Assembly: GCA_963676415.1 (NCBI GenBank)
Contig: OY781097.1
Location: 1,240,001 to 1,304,000 of the forward strand
Origin: G963662905 sp963676415
GTDB taxonomy: Bacteria > Bacteroidota > Bacteroidia > Bacteroidales > WRLA01
Reading direction: 5' to 3'
DNA length: 64,000 bases
Below, one piece after another: positions 26,001 through 32,344 of the stretch (within the stretch, counting starts at the first letter, position 1; every line of letters starts with the position of its first letter). The position numbers were made by a program, and so were the translations under genes. The notes beneath the pieces were generated by a model. It did not search any database, was not told the origin of the DNA, and saw nothing but the letters and a program-made list of their open reading frames with translations.

Positions 26001-26487
26001 TGAGGACATGCATTATCCATTGCTCAGAAGCGTTGATGGCGTGTCTCTGGAGCGGGTCAGCGCGGATATTTCCAGCGATCAGGAAGACAATTGGCACAGT
26101 GCGGCAGAATCGGTGGGTTTTGGCACACCGGCAGCACGAAATTCGGTTCGCGCAAGCAATCCCGATGGCAATGATGAGCTGGAAATCACTCCCGAACTCT
26201 TCTCTCCGGACATGGATGGCCATGATGATTTGCTCACTATTGCATTTCATTTGGAACAAGCCGGTTATATGGCAAAAATCCAAATTTTCAACAGCAGTGG
26301 ACGTTTGATCCGAAACCTGGGAGGCAACGTTATGCCCGGAACAGAAGCGGAATATTTCTGGGACGGCATCAGCAATGACGGCAGCAAAGCAAACATTGGA
26401 ATCTACATCGTTTATGTGGAACTCTACAACCCACAGGGCGATGTCAAACAATTCAAAGAAGAAGTTACTTTGGGAGGCATGTGGTAA
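23080..26487 (+). CDS. Large secreted protein with lamin-tail domains and a FlgD-like C-terminal domain
   Basis: 1135 residues from the ATG at 23080, which directly precedes a signal peptide (MRYSLKNTISHFALISLLIALPALSFG). A longer frame to 22954 lies outside it. After an N-terminal jelly-roll-like region come repeating units: lamin-tail domains starting DIVINEIMADPNP, DILITEIMADPSP and DVLINELLFNPYA, each with YLELYN or YIELYN, alternating with Ig-like Big-type modules (SFNHLMDEASV, TFNQAMDSASL). The last 90 residues (ELFSPDMDGHDDLLTI ... YFWDGISNDG) resemble a FlgD-type Ig domain. Such proteins are surface-exported in Bacteroidota; this C-terminus is not a clear T9SS sorting domain. Role unknown, probably adhesive or structural. 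Confidence 0.85.
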   Translation: MRYSLKNTISHFALISLLIALPALSFGQFTDDFSDGNFTENPEWTGQTERFTVNDDYQLQLNDAVENTSYLMTGSALSQDCEWRFFIQLKFSPSANNNALVYLAADQFPEPQNAYYLQFGESGSDDAVELFKIENGTSTSICRGPDGMLASAFALGMRIIQQDGQWQVFADPSGGDNYQLLCEANKNFNFAATQFALFCKYTVSNSTKFYFDNFYAGPVIVDNTPPAIDIFEIIDGNQLSLHFTESLNEAQALNTSNFTINKGIGDAASAAFSDENKMQLLLSWTSSFNDGSSYQLTVKNQQDAAGNIMNDSLINFSLYEAAPFDIVINEIMADPNPVVGLPDAEYLELYNTSEFPVSLGGWSLQIGNSLKEMPAMQIGAQSYLILCKPEFESDFAPYGTTAGLEGLSLANDGKILQLLNAKGNMISFVNYDISWYDDPDKNEGGWSLEQIDPLAPCIGKQNWKASENSLGGTPGTENSVMGSNASSPEINTVSLLDANKLSISFNHLMDEASVTDVNTFEVMPGNILADSIRPAKNDLSNFVLYFAQDFAEGISYKLSVKNSIFDCSGQEIAAGGTFPFELPEAANYHDILITEIMADPSPAVGLPEYEYLELYNRSEKSIQLRNWGLSMGSSSTEIGAYVLEAGQRVILIEEEASSSYKFLENKLIVSSISLSNEGALLTLTNKSGRLIFAVDYSSEWYGSSNKAEGGWSLEMKDTDQPCIQNGNWTASTAPEGGTPGAINSVHQKIDPQEAPEIYSINVLNEGRIEITFNQAMDSASLGQTEIYTLSPEIGHPLSAYPVAPFYQEVELELASELQENKIYTLEINQQNLISCAGMSPAESLVAEFGLPMLPDSGDVLINELLFNPYADGDDYIELYNTSDKILDTKDFAVVYLKDSKSEEDVSFLPSYLLMPGEYVAFTQSPEMVLSQYLTPNPNAVVQAADLPNFGSEYGIAMLTQMSNTSIRYDYFAYNEDMHYPLLRSVDGVSLERVSADISSDQEDNWHSAAESVGFGTPAARNSVRASNPDGNDELEITPELFSPDMDGHDDLLTIAFHLEQAGYMAKIQIFNSSGRLIRNLGGNVMPGTEAEYFWDGISNDGSKANIGIYIVYVELYNPQGDVKQFKEEVTLGGMW

Positions 26488-26492
26488 ACCGA

Positions 26493-27164
26493 ATGAAAGA
26501 AAACTTAAAAGCAGAAATAGCAAAAGCACAAACTTTTGCAAAATCATTTCTGGAAAACGAAGGAAGCGGCCACGATTGGTGGCATTGCCTGCGCGTAGCA
26601 AAAACCGCCGGACGCATCGCAGAAAAAGAAAATGCCTCAAAAGATTTGTGTGTTTTGGCGGCATTGCTGCATGATGTGGGTGACCATAAACTCCATGGCA
26701 ACGACCCGGAAAAAGGAGATGCTTTCCTAAAGAAATGGCTCCACGAAAACCTGAAACCAGCATTAGCAAAACAGCTTTTCAGCATCATCTCCGAAGTAAG
26801 CTTTAAAGGAGCCCGACAGGAGAGCCCGGTCAGCAGTATTGAAAGCGCTGTGGTGCAGGATGCCGACCGCCTCGATGCCATTGGCGCAATCGGTATTGCG
26901 CGCACCTTTGCTTATGGCGGGTCAAAAGGCCGATTGATTTACCAGCCGGACATCAAGCCGGAAAACCATAATGATTTTAAAAGCTACCGCAACAGCCAGT
27001 CACCAACGATCAATCATTTTTATGAAAAACTGCTACTGCTTAAAGACCGCATGCAAACTAAAAGCGGAAAACAAATGGCCATAGAGCGACATCAGTTTAT
27101 GGAGGATTATCTGCAGCAATTTTATAAGGAGTGGGATGCTTGCTGGGATATTCCTGACGAATAA
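26493..27164 (+). CDS. HD-domain phosphohydrolase
   Basis: 223 residues. The metal ligands are visible: H27 in SGHDWWH, the HD pair H60-D61 in LLHDVGD, and a distal Asp in QDADRLDAIGAIG near 127. The FAYGGSKGR segment is typical of the YedJ/YpgQ-like branch of soluble HD hydrolases, which cleave phosphate from nucleotides in vitro. The start is ambiguous: ATG at 26493 was chosen over GTG at 26481. A GGGAGG at 26472-26477 lies 15 nt from the ATG and 3 nt from the GTG. With the GTG start it would overlap the lamin-tail gene by 7 nt, so the two are probably co-transcribed. Substrate unknown. Confidence 0.9.
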   Translation: MKENLKAEIAKAQTFAKSFLENEGSGHDWWHCLRVAKTAGRIAEKENASKDLCVLAALLHDVGDHKLHGNDPEKGDAFLKKWLHENLKPALAKQLFSIISEVSFKGARQESPVSSIESAVVQDADRLDAIGAIGIARTFAYGGSKGRLIYQPDIKPENHNDFKSYRNSQSPTINHFYEKLLLLKDRMQTKSGKQMAIERHQFMEDYLQQFYKEWDACWDIPDE

Positions 27165-27214
27165 AACCGGATTCAAATATGATCCGGGACTAAGCTTTTA
27201 AGTATCGAATAAAC

Positions 27215-27832
27215 CTATTCCTCAGAACCGATAATAATCATTCGGTCCACTTCAAATTCTTTTTCGGAGATAAACTTCATCAGTGCATATTCATTGATGT
27301 CCACTTCGGGTTTCAGGACGGATTCCAGTTTGTTTTTGATTTCCAGGCTTTTCAGGAAATCGACACGCTCGCTGTACTCCACAACAAGCTGGACTTTTGT
27401 GGAAGAATCCTGCTCATCGCGCACATAAGCGCCAAACAACCAGGCACGTTTAATCGGATAGGCTTCGAGCACTTCGAGGATCAACGGAATGATATCTTCT
27501 TTCAACGGAAGCACTTTTCCGTAATTCATTCTGTATTCAATTTTATCTGCCGTTAGTTTCAGGATGGACTGTGCCAGCGGGTTGTTTTCCAGGTCACGGC
27601 TGATCTTTTCGCTTTTGTAGCTCACGTATAGTTCATTTCTGTCCACCTCATATAGGCCGGCCAGCTTATCGACAGTTTCGGCAGAAGGCAGGCGCATTCC
27701 CCTTTCAATCTTGCTCAAAAGTGAAATATCGATTTCAATCGCCTTTGCTACCTGTTGCAAAGTAAGCTTCCGCGATTTCCTGTGCCTGCGAACAATATCT
27801 CCGAATGAATCCGGTATTTCAATCATTTTCAT
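27215..27832 (-). CDS. Xre HTH regulator fused to a degenerate nucleotidyltransferase-like domain
   Basis: 205 residues from the ATG at 27832; the upstream TTG at 27847 was not chosen. Residues 10-65 form an Xre-type HTH (FGDIVRRHRKSRKLTLQQVAKAI, ISLLSKIERG, PSAETVDKLAGLY). Residues 120-200 look like a minimal nucleotidyltransferase (MNT) fold: RAWLFGAYVRDE, then KVQLVVEYSE and LKPEVDINEYAL. Active MNT enzymes have GS-x-A-R-x-x-x-x-SDxDL; here Gly-Ala replaces Gly-Ser, and the two metal-binding Asp of the DxD motif are missing (KVQL). Inference: a pseudo-enzyme module, perhaps sensing a nucleotide or binding a HEPN partner, attached to a DNA-binding domain. No HEPN gene is adjacent. Confidence 0.8.
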   Translation of the reverse strand: MKMIEIPDSFGDIVRRHRKSRKLTLQQVAKAIEIDISLLSKIERGMRLPSAETVDKLAGLYEVDRNELYVSYKSEKISRDLENNPLAQSILKLTADKIEYRMNYGKVLPLKEDIIPLILEVLEAYPIKRAWLFGAYVRDEQDSSTKVQLVVEYSERVDFLKSLEIKNKLESVLKPEVDINEYALMKFISEKEFEVDRMIIIGSEE

Positions 27833-27975
27833 AAAATTAGACTTCAAAAGTAAAAACTACCTCTGAAACTGAAAAGCGCTTAACGATTATTTAAAACCAA
27901 AACGGCTTTTCTGGGGAAAGCTTAATATTAAATAAAAATTGGACGGGTGTTTAGAGTTCGTTTATAAAGTCTCTC

Positions 27976-28149
27976 GACTCTATGGACAAAAACTATGTAG
28001 TGCTCGTCCATAGAGTCAGGTTTCTGATTCAGAATGTTCGAGGTCGAGGCATTCTTGGTATTGAAAATAAGGAGCTTACTGAAGTAAGTGACTGGTTTCA
28101 ATACCGAGAATAACGCTGAGATCGGACATTATGGACGGAAACTATTTAG
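27976..28149. repeat. Structured intergenic repeat with competing stem-loops
   Basis: In the gap between the Xre-NTase start and the crp stop there are several dyads: 12-bp perfect arms at 27976-27987 and 28006-28017; arms of 16 bp with one mismatch at 28051-28066 and 28096-28111, enclosing a small stem CTTACT/AGTAAG at 28075-28088; and AATGT/ACATT at 28033-28037 and 28126-28130. A 20-nt direct repeat (17 of 20 identical) occurs at 27981-28000 and 28130-28149, so its TATGGAC can pair with GTCCATA at 28006 from either side. The last base pairs run into the crp stop codon. Confidence 0.6.
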
Positions 28150-28841
28150 CCAAATTTGCTGATTTGCTCCAACCTTTCCATATCCAGAATTTCAATTCTT
28201 CCGTTCTCACTGCCGATTAACCCATTTTGGCGCAGGTCTTTCATGGCCCGAACGGCACTCATTACCGACATACCGGTAAATTCGGCAAGTTCCTTTCGCG
28301 ATAGCGGCATAGTAAACCCAGATGACTCAAAAACTTCGCGCGCAAGGTAAATCATAGCGCTGGCCATGCGCCCATTAAGTTGTTTGTGGGTAACAGCATA
28401 CAAAATTTCATAAGCCAGCAAATTGTTCCGGCTCAATCGTTTGATCACGGAAACAGAAAAATCCGAATTCCTGCCCACCAGCTCACGCACAATATTGATT
28501 TCAATCAAACACAGGCTGCTGTCTTCAAGGGCAGCCACGGAATAATGAAAAATGCTGTCGCCAAACAATGACGAAAGCCCCAGGATATTATCCGCAGCAT
28601 AAATATTGATAATCAAATCATTCTGATCATTTTCCGATTCGCGGTACAGCTTTACCAAACCCGATTTCACAAACATAATGTGTGTGGCAAAAGCACCCTG
28701 CTTGGCAATAATTTCCCCTTTACGGAATGACAAGCGAACCATTTTCTGACCGACCAGTTCCAGCTCTTCTTTGCTCAGCACACGGAAACAGTCCGACATT
28801 TGGGTGCAGTCCACACAGGTATTTTGTTGTTCATCGGCCAT
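28146..28841 (-). CDS. Crp/Fnr-family transcriptional regulator
   Basis: 231 residues. The N-terminal segment CVDCTQMSDCF carries three cysteines. The cyclic-nucleotide-binding-type beta roll spans about 28-140 (SFRKGEIIAKQGAFATHIMFVKSGLVKLY). The C-terminal winged helix includes MPLSRKELAEFTGMSVMSAVRAMKDLRQNGLI near 183-214. It ends with MERLEQISKFG, almost the same as the regulator at 18419, so the two are paralogues. It stands alone; the target genes are unknown. Its upstream region holds a terminator-like hairpin, and its 3' end abuts a structured repeat. Confidence 0.88.
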   Translation of the reverse strand: MADEQQNTCVDCTQMSDCFRVLSKEELELVGQKMVRLSFRKGEIIAKQGAFATHIMFVKSGLVKLYRESENDQNDLIINIYAADNILGLSSLFGDSIFHYSVAALEDSSLCLIEINIVRELVGRNSDFSVSVIKRLSRNNLLAYEILYAVTHKQLNGRMASAMIYLAREVFESSGFTMPLSRKELAEFTGMSVMSAVRAMKDLRQNGLIGSENGRIEILDMERLEQISKFG

Positions 28842-28930
28842 TAATGATGGTTGATTTGAAATGAAGCGCTAATCTATGAAAAATATAGCTTTCAACATAT
28901 ATCCATTACTATATTCCTCCTCTCGCAAAA

Positions 28931-28951
28931 AAAAAACCGCATCACCGGTTT
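28931..28951 (-). terminator. Terminator-like hairpin in the crp upstream region
   Basis: On the minus strand AAACCG-N6-CGGTTT is followed by a run of T (ten A on the plus strand, 28927-28936). It lies about 90 nt upstream of the crp start codon and on its coding strand. It could insulate crp from upstream transcription or act as a leader attenuator if the promoter lies farther right. Stem of only 6 bp. Confidence 0.45.
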
Positions 28952-29106
28952 ATCAAAAACATGATCTGGCTCAACTTTTTCCGAACATTTGATACCGCTA
29001 TTTTAATCAAATTATTGCATCCTTATGAATGCGACCGTATATGCAAAAATTCATATATGTAAGTTTGTGGCCTATTTTTGCTGTCAGATCATCAAAAAAA
29101 ACCAAC

Positions 29107-29838
29107 ATGGACACATCAGCAGCAAAGAGAGCATACGGCGGCATCATCAAAAAGGAAATCCTGGCCTCTTTTCAAACATACAAGCCCATGAAAGAAATGG
29201 TGCTTGAAGCCCGCCAGCCTTTCCCGGGCTATTACAGCCGCACCCCATCGGCAGAAGAAAAAATCCAGAAGCCGTATTATGTGTTTTTCATCGTGAAACC
29301 CACCAATTTATGCACGGAAGATAATATCATCCGCATCACGCAAAAAATAAAACAGTCGCATAAATTAAATTTTGATGCTTGTCCCGGCCAGCTCAGCCTG
29401 TTTAATATTATGCAGCCGCACATCCGCATTCATACCGATGACTTTACAATCATTCCAAAACTGATTGAGCTCTATCGTGAAAACGGAATTGTTTTCCAAA
29501 AACACAAAGAAGTGGCCGAATACACCAGCCTGATCCGCATAAAAAAATATTTTCTGCTGGATGAAGTCTTTAATGGCGTATATCGGGCTTCTGACAATCA
29601 GTATTTCAGGTATATACGCATACCTCGGCAAATTGAATGGGATGATTTTGAAAAAATCACCATGACGATCAAAAACACCTACAACTTCAATCATTACGAT
29701 TACGCACTGGCCGCCTTTTATCAGGAATGCGGATTTGAAGACTATGTGCGCATCTATTCCGAGCATTGCGATTGCGACAACCTGCCGGAGCTGCGCATGC
29801 GCTACATTGAAGAAATCGAAAAACATCATTTTATATAA
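29107..29838 (+). CDS. Conserved hypothetical protein
   Basis: 243 residues from the ATG at 29107, directly before MDTSAAKRAYGG; a longer frame begins at 29029 but adds an unlikely N-terminus. Soluble, no signal peptide or membrane segment. It contains aromatic and charged stretches (KPYYVFFIVKPTNLCTEDNIIRITQKIKQ; RIKKYFLLDEVFNGVYRA) and a C-terminal EHCDCDNLPELRMRYIEEIEKHH. I do not recognise a domain. It sits 17 nt upstream of mrpE in the same direction, so it may be the first gene of the Mrp/Mbx operon, and is likely produced with it. Whether it is part of that complex or a chance neighbour cannot be told. Confidence 0.65.
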   Translation: MDTSAAKRAYGGIIKKEILASFQTYKPMKEMVLEARQPFPGYYSRTPSAEEKIQKPYYVFFIVKPTNLCTEDNIIRITQKIKQSHKLNFDACPGQLSLFNIMQPHIRIHTDDFTIIPKLIELYRENGIVFQKHKEVAEYTSLIRIKKYFLLDEVFNGVYRASDNQYFRYIRIPRQIEWDDFEKITMTIKNTYNFNHYDYALAAFYQECGFEDYVRIYSEHCDCDNLPELRMRYIEEIEKHHFI

Positions 29839-29855
29839 ACGAATAAGCCAAAGGC

Positions 29856-30353
29856 ATGAAATCCATTAAAAACTTCCTGTTGATCTTCTTCATACTTCTT
29901 TTTGTATGGATGTTGCTCAACAACAGCTTTACACCTGTGATCTGGATCAGTGGTGTAGCGGTTTCGCTCATTGTGGGGCTGATATTCTGTCGCAATTGCG
30001 ATGTGTTTACCGACATCCGCCTCAGCCCGAAAGCCATTATCTACACCTTTATTTATCTGCTCGTTTTTCTGAAGGAGCTGATCAAATCAAACCTCGATGT
30101 TGCGCGCAGGGTTTTATCACCCTCACTGCCGATTAATCCCGGAATTGTTGAAGTGGAAACACGTTTAAAATCGCGCATGGGCCGGTTGATCCTGGCCGAT
30201 TCCATTACGCTCACACCCGGAACATTCACCGTTGATATCCGCGATGACAAGCTATACATCCACTGGATTGATGTGAAAAGCGACGACATCGAAAAAGCCA
30301 CCAATGAAATCGTTCGCAAATTTGAAAAATACCTGGAGGTAATTTATGGTTAA
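29856..30353 (+). CDS. mrpE: Mrp-type antiporter subunit E
   Basis: 165 residues with two N-terminal membrane helices (about 5-22 and 25-45, IFFILLFVWMLLNNSF and VAVSLIVGLIFCRNC), another near 60-75, and a soluble C-terminal domain with RLILADSITLTPGTFTVDI, the MrpE hallmark. MrpE belongs to the membrane arm of Mrp cation/proton antiporters and related respiratory complexes. It overlaps mrpF by 8 nt, so it begins the tightly packed run E-F-G-(D)-B-C. In Pyrococcus Mbx the corresponding gene is mbxA. Together with NuoB/C/D/H/I-like genes downstream, it is best read as the first membrane subunit of an Mrp-Mbx-like complex. Confidence 0.9.
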   Translation: MKSIKNFLLIFFILLFVWMLLNNSFTPVIWISGVAVSLIVGLIFCRNCDVFTDIRLSPKAIIYTFIYLLVFLKELIKSNLDVARRVLSPSLPINPGIVEVETRLKSRMGRLILADSITLTPGTFTVDIRDDKLYIHWIDVKSDDIEKATNEIVRKFEKYLEVIYG

Positions 30354-30606
30354 TACAATACTCACCATCGCATTGGTACTGATTGCAGCCAGCCTGCTCA
30401 TCAGCCTTTACCGTTTTATCAAAGGCCCCACAGCCGTTGACCGCGTCATCTCTTTCGATGTGATGACCATTTCGTCCATCGCACTGATTGGCCTGATTGC
30501 ATTTTTTGCTGGCCGCGTCATTTATCTCGATGTGGCCGTGGTTTACGGCCTGCTCAGCTTTTTGGGCGTACTCATTATTGCACGTTATCTCGAAAAAGGA
30601 TTATAA
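30346..30606 (+). CDS. mrpF: Mrp-type antiporter subunit F
   Basis: 86 residues with three membrane helices and the MrpF core: SLYRFIKGPTAVDRVISFDVMT, then a GLLSFLGVLIIARYLEKG ending. MrpF is a small membrane subunit required for assembly of Mrp complexes. The ATG at 30346 follows CTGGAGG with normal spacing, and the gene overlaps the end of mrpE by 8 nt. The next gene, mrpG, starts 19 nt downstream. It corresponds to MbxB in the archaeal complex. No anomalies are seen. Confidence 0.92.
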   Translation: MVNTILTIALVLIAASLLISLYRFIKGPTAVDRVISFDVMTISSIALIGLIAFFAGRVIYLDVAVVYGLLSFLGVLIIARYLEKGL

Positions 30607-30625
30607 ATTCAAAAAGGATATTCAA

Positions 30626-31003
30626 ATGGAAATTTTACAAATAATCGGCGCATTCATCACTCTGGCGGGATCCATTTTCCTCTTTCTGGGCGCTCTGGGC
30701 CTGATGCGTATGCCCGATGTTTATAACCGCATCCAGGCAGGCACAAAAGCCACCACACTGGGCACCATGCTTTCGCTTTTTGGTTTGGGACTTATCATGC
30801 CGGGATGGTTTGGCAAAATCATTATATTGATTGTTTTTGTACTCATAACCAACCCTGTATCATCGCATGTACTGGCCCGGGCGGCGCATTTCAGTGGCAT
30901 CCCGCTCAGTCCGAAAACAGTAGTGGACAAACTTGCCGAACGCATGAAAGAAAACCCGGAAAACAATTCGGAAAATGTTGAACCTCAAAATCAGGAATCA
31001 TGA
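30626..31003 (+). CDS. mrpG: Mrp-type antiporter subunit G
   Basis: 125 residues from the ATG at 30626; a longer frame from 30497 overlaps mrpF and was rejected. It has three hydrophobic segments and the MrpG signature LGALGLMRMPDVYNRIQAGTKATTLGTML near 23-51. The tail after residue 105 is charged and extra to the domain. It corresponds to MbxC. Its stop TGA overlaps the start of the DUF4040 gene in ATGA, showing translational coupling. Known role: membrane subunit of Mrp-type modules. It has no separate catalytic residues. Confidence 0.92.
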   Translation: MEILQIIGAFITLAGSIFLFLGALGLMRMPDVYNRIQAGTKATTLGTMLSLFGLGLIMPGWFGKIIILIVFVLITNPVSSHVLARAAHFSGIPLSPKTVVDKLAERMKENPENNSENVEPQNQES

Positions 31004-31251
31004 CATTTACAATACTGGCAGCATTTTTGGGCGCGTTGATGCTGGTTATGGCAATCATTGCCATTTACCACAAAAGCCTGGTCATTGCCATCATCGCGGC
31101 AGGTGCCGTAAGCCTTTTTGCTTCTGTGCTTTACCTTCTACTGGCTGCACCCGATGTGGCCATGACCGAAGCATCCATCGGCAGCGGGCTTTCCACCATA
31201 ATTTTCTTTTATGTTTTGAACCGGATAAAAAAGAAAGATCATGCGAAATAG
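31000..31251 (+). CDS. DUF4040 / MbhD-like membrane subunit
   Basis: 83 residues, three membrane helices. It matches the DUF4040 core (SLVIAIIAAGAVSLFASVLYLLLAAPDVAMTEASIGSGLSTIIFFYVL). This is found as the C-terminal part of MrpA or as separate subunits MbhD/MbxD in membrane-bound hydrogenase-like complexes. The conserved PDVAMTEA segment carries the Glu thought to take part in ion transfer. It starts in the ATGA overlap with mrpG and overlaps the next gene by 11 nt. It is the short separate version, so MrpA is split here as in Mbh and Mbx complexes, which supports that assignment over a plain Mrp antiporter. Confidence 0.88.
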   Translation: MTFTILAAFLGALMLVMAIIAIYHKSLVIAIIAAGAVSLFASVLYLLLAAPDVAMTEASIGSGLSTIIFFYVLNRIKKKDHAK

Positions 31252-31948
31252 CCTCATTTTTATACTCATTATCGGATTTGCGCTGATCCTCTACGGACTT
31301 TTCAGCGATTTCCAGGGCAGCGATAAGCTGAACGAAACAGCCGCCTTTTATGCACAGCCACAAAACATCGAAGAAGTAGGTGCCGCAAACCTTGTAACGG
31401 CTGTGGTGGTAACATACCGCGGTTTGGACACACTGGGCGAAGTCACCATTCTTTTCCTAACCGCCGCCATCATCGGGTTTTTCCTGAAAGTGCAGGTACG
31501 GAATCAGGATGACAAAAAAATCCGTCCGGCCAGCGAAATTTTTGATACGGCAGCCCGTGTGCTGACGCCCATGATTTTTGTGCTGGGCGTTTATGTTTTT
31601 GTAAACGGTCACCTGACGCCGGGCGGAGGTTTTCAGGGCGGAGCAATAATTGCTTCAGCCTTTGTACTGCTTCTCTTAATCGGACAAAACCAGCGCTTCA
31701 AAAAGGAACTTTTTACACGCTTAGAAAGCATTTCCGGACTGATTTTCGTCATTATTGGCGCGCTGGGACTTGTTTTGGCCGGAGGTTTCCTCGACAACCG
31801 CATTTTGCCTGCCGGAACTGTTGGAGAACTGCTTAGCGCCGGTGCCATTCCCATTATCTACATTTTTGTAGGCCTGAAAGTAGGCTCCGAGCTATCCAAC
31901 ATCCTCAGCAATTACAAAGAAGTACAAACCGAAGATAATAACCTGTAA
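31241..31948 (+). CDS. MbhE/MrpB-like membrane subunit (MnhB domain)
   Basis: 235 residues. The N-terminal part, about 1-90, resembles MbhE (RNSLIFILIIGFALILYGLFSDFQG, then VTAVVVTYRGLDTLGEVTILF). The C-terminal part, about 100-230, is the MnhB/MrpB domain with HLTPGGGFQGGAIIASAFVL near 127-146 and about four helices. In archaeal Mbx these functions are carried by MbxE/F-type subunits, so here they are one protein. It overlaps the DUF4040 gene by 11 nt and precedes the MrpC-like gene by 9 nt. Role: part of the sodium/proton-translocating membrane arm. Confidence 0.88.
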   Translation: MRNSLIFILIIGFALILYGLFSDFQGSDKLNETAAFYAQPQNIEEVGAANLVTAVVVTYRGLDTLGEVTILFLTAAIIGFFLKVQVRNQDDKKIRPASEIFDTAARVLTPMIFVLGVYVFVNGHLTPGGGFQGGAIIASAFVLLLLIGQNQRFKKELFTRLESISGLIFVIIGALGLVLAGGFLDNRILPAGTVGELLSAGAIPIIYIFVGLKVGSELSNILSNYKEVQTEDNNL

Positions 31949-31957
31949 AATAATATT

Positions 31958-32314
31958 ATGGAACATATCAGCCTCATCATCGGTTTTTTGCTCATACTCA
32001 CAGGACTCTACGGACTGCTGACGCGCAAAAACCTCATCCGTATCATTATCGGTTTCAGCCTTTTCGATACAGGTTTGCATGTAGTAATGGTCAGTATTGC
32101 CTACATCCGTAAAGGCACTGCGCCTATCATCGACGAAAGTGTCGGCATCGCGAATGCGGCACAGGAAATCGCCGATCCATTGCCACAGGCTTTGGTACTG
32201 ACGGCTATTGTCATCGGCCTGGGCGTCACAGCACTTATGCTGGCTTATGCCCTGAGGATGTACAAGCAAAAAGGCAGCCTCAATATTTCAGATTTCACCC
32301 ATTTGAAAGGTTAG
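31958..32314 (+). CDS. mrpC: Mrp subunit C (NuoK-like)
   Basis: 118 residues with three membrane helices. It has the NuoK/MrpC pattern (ISLIIGFLLILTGLYGLLTRKNLIRIIIGFSLFDTGLHVVMV) and ends in ALVLTAIVIGLGVTALMLAYALRMYKQ, containing the membrane-embedded positions used in proton transfer in complex I subunit K. It corresponds to MbxG. It lies 9 nt after the MnhB-like gene and 30 nt before the large antiporter gene, in the same operon. Nothing unusual in length or composition. Confidence 0.92.
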   Translation: MEHISLIIGFLLILTGLYGLLTRKNLIRIIIGFSLFDTGLHVVMVSIAYIRKGTAPIIDESVGIANAAQEIADPLPQALVLTAIVIGLGVTALMLAYALRMYKQKGSLNISDFTHLKG

Positions 32315-32344
32315 ACCATTTGATAAACTGAAAATACAACACAA

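Noticed and set aside
25972..26769. Minus-strand 265-codon frame
   Set aside because: Antisense to the lamin-tail and HD genes, Cys- and His-rich.
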